Shown: in pieces, positions 63,383 through 64,000 of the stretch
How the letters are laid out: each line of letters begins with the position of its first letter
Numbering within the stretch: the first letter of the stretch is position 1
Assembly (NCBI RefSeq): GCF_001013475.1
Contig: NZ_JZEF01000003.1
Span: 836,956 to 900,955, forward strand
DNA length: 64,000 bases
From: Xanthomonas arboricola pv. juglandis
GTDB taxonomy: Bacteria; Pseudomonadota; Gammaproteobacteria; Xanthomonadales; Xanthomonadaceae
Direction of reading: 5' to 3'
Notes under the pieces: model-generated
The model's input: only the letters and a program-made list of their open reading frames with translations
What the model was told of the DNA's origin: nothing
Databases searched by the model: none
Position numbers and translations under genes: made by a program

Positions 63383-64000
63383 ATGATTCGATTTCCTACT
63401 GCCTTCGCTGCGTCCCTCGTGCTGGTCTCGAGCCTCACCGCCTGCGGCTTCCATCTGCGCAACTCGCTGGCGCTGCCGCCGGACACGCCCGCGGTGAAGG
63501 TGCAGTCCGCGGTGCAGTACAGCGAGCTGGCCAAGTTGCTGCGGCGTGGTCTCAAGGCCGCCGGCGCCACCCTGGCCGACGAAGATGCCAAGACCGGCTT
63601 TGCGCAGGTGCAGGTGTTGTCCGAGCGTTGGGGCGATCTGCCGATCGCCATCGACAGCCAGGGCCGCGCGCAGGAATACAGCCTGCGCTATGCGGCCATC
63701 TTCACCGTCACCACCGCCAACGGCTCGGTGCTGGTGCCGCAGCAGGTGATCGAGCTGTCGCGCGACTACGTGTCGCCACCGGTGGATGCCACCGGCACCG
63801 CGACCGAGCGCGAGATCCTCGCCAACGAACTGCGTAAGGACATGTCGGCATCGATCCTGCGTCGCATCGACAGCGTCGTGCGGGCGCGTGTGGAGCGCGG
63901 CGAGACGCTGGAAAGCACGCCAAGCGCGCCGCTGCAGCCGGCCACCACACCGCCGGTGCAGCCGTCCACGCCGGAATCGAGCGTGCCGGCTTCGCTGCCG
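63383..64000 (+). CDS. lptE: LPS-assembly lipoprotein LptE (3' end outside window)
   Basis: At least 206 residues. The signal sequence ends in a lipobox (SLVLVSSLTACGFHLRN), and ACGFHLR is the hallmark of LptE. The conserved core (YAAIFTVTTANGSVLVPQQV, ELSRDYVSPPVDATGTATE, REILANELRKDMSASILRRI) is present. The C-terminal tail is Pro/Thr-rich and runs off the window. LptE plugs the LptD barrel that inserts lipopolysaccharide into the outer membrane. Its place after leuS is conserved. Confidence 0.95.
   Translation, partial: MIRFPTAFAASLVLVSSLTACGFHLRNSLALPPDTPAVKVQSAVQYSELAKLLRRGLKAAGATLADEDAKTGFAQVQVLSERWGDLPIAIDSQGRAQEYSLRYAAIFTVTTANGSVLVPQQVIELSRDYVSPPVDATGTATEREILANELRKDMSASILRRIDSVVRARVERGETLESTPSAPLQPATTPPVQPSTPESSVPASLP

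Overview
The window is a GC-rich (about 65%) chromosomal segment of a plant-pathogenic Xanthomonas. The assignment rests on a 733-residue type III effector matching XopN (Leu64 and Ser688 both present), a second HrpX-type effector fragment with an N-myristoylation start (XopE-like) inside a Tn3-type insertion cassette, a nucleotide pyrophosphatase matching the structurally studied Xanthomonas NPP, paired TonB-dependent receptors, and small secreted proteins typical of the genus. Most long ORFs on the opposite strand are shadows caused by the high GC content.

Layout. 0-2.7 kb: a LysR gene (cut by the window edge) divergent from an MFS exporter, then an aldo/keto reductase. 2.7-9.5 kb: a minus-strand array of three kexin-like (S8B) secreted proteases and two small secreted partner proteins, joined by identical stop/start junctions. 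10.3-12.8 kb: a TonB-dependent siderophore-type receptor. 12.92-14.12 kb: a 1.2-kb Tn3-family-like insertion cassette with 48-bp inverted ends, a probable 5-bp target duplication, a coiled-coil remnant resembling TnpT, and a short XopE-like effector gene preceded by a perfect PIP box. 14.4-16.0 kb: a MarR gene overlapping an MFS gene broken by an amber codon. 16.4-19.1 kb: a ZnuD-like receptor divergent from a MerC-like membrane protein, with Zur-like palindromes between them. 19.2-26.7 kb: ribosomal protein Thx, a CLC channel, NPP, an alkylation-repair pair (Ada-AlkA fusion and Ogt) and secreted or lipid-anchored proteins. 26.7-32.8 kb: MAPEG, a UbiH-family hydroxylase, an S4 RNA-binding protein, a broken ECF sigma factor and a DEAD-box helicase. 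33-37.4 kb: two c-di-GMP genes (PAS-GGDEF-EAL, and an amber-interrupted GAF-GGDEF) flanking rluF. 37.5-46.2 kb: transporters, DUF72, RraA, a serine hydrolase and an ABC exporter. 46.2-52.5 kb: two copies of an intergenic repeat, a DUF885 lipoprotein, DUF4349, and a LysR/EamA divergent pair. 52.6-58.1 kb: cyclophilin, DUF378, then an atypical island holding xopN and gene debris. 58.1-64 kb: DUF4442, a CnoX-type thioredoxin, DUF998, leuS and the start of lptE.

How genes work together. The proteases lack an obvious N-terminal propeptide and are each close to a small secreted gene. This arrangement resembles the Aeromonas sobria ASP/ORF2 protease-chaperone pair. The zinc section (ZnuD-like receptor and His-rich MerC-like protein) shares a regulatory region. 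The two effectors mark virulence DNA acquired separately, one through a small transposon-like cassette and one in a low-coding island. Three otherwise intact regulatory or transport genes each contain a single in-frame TAG.
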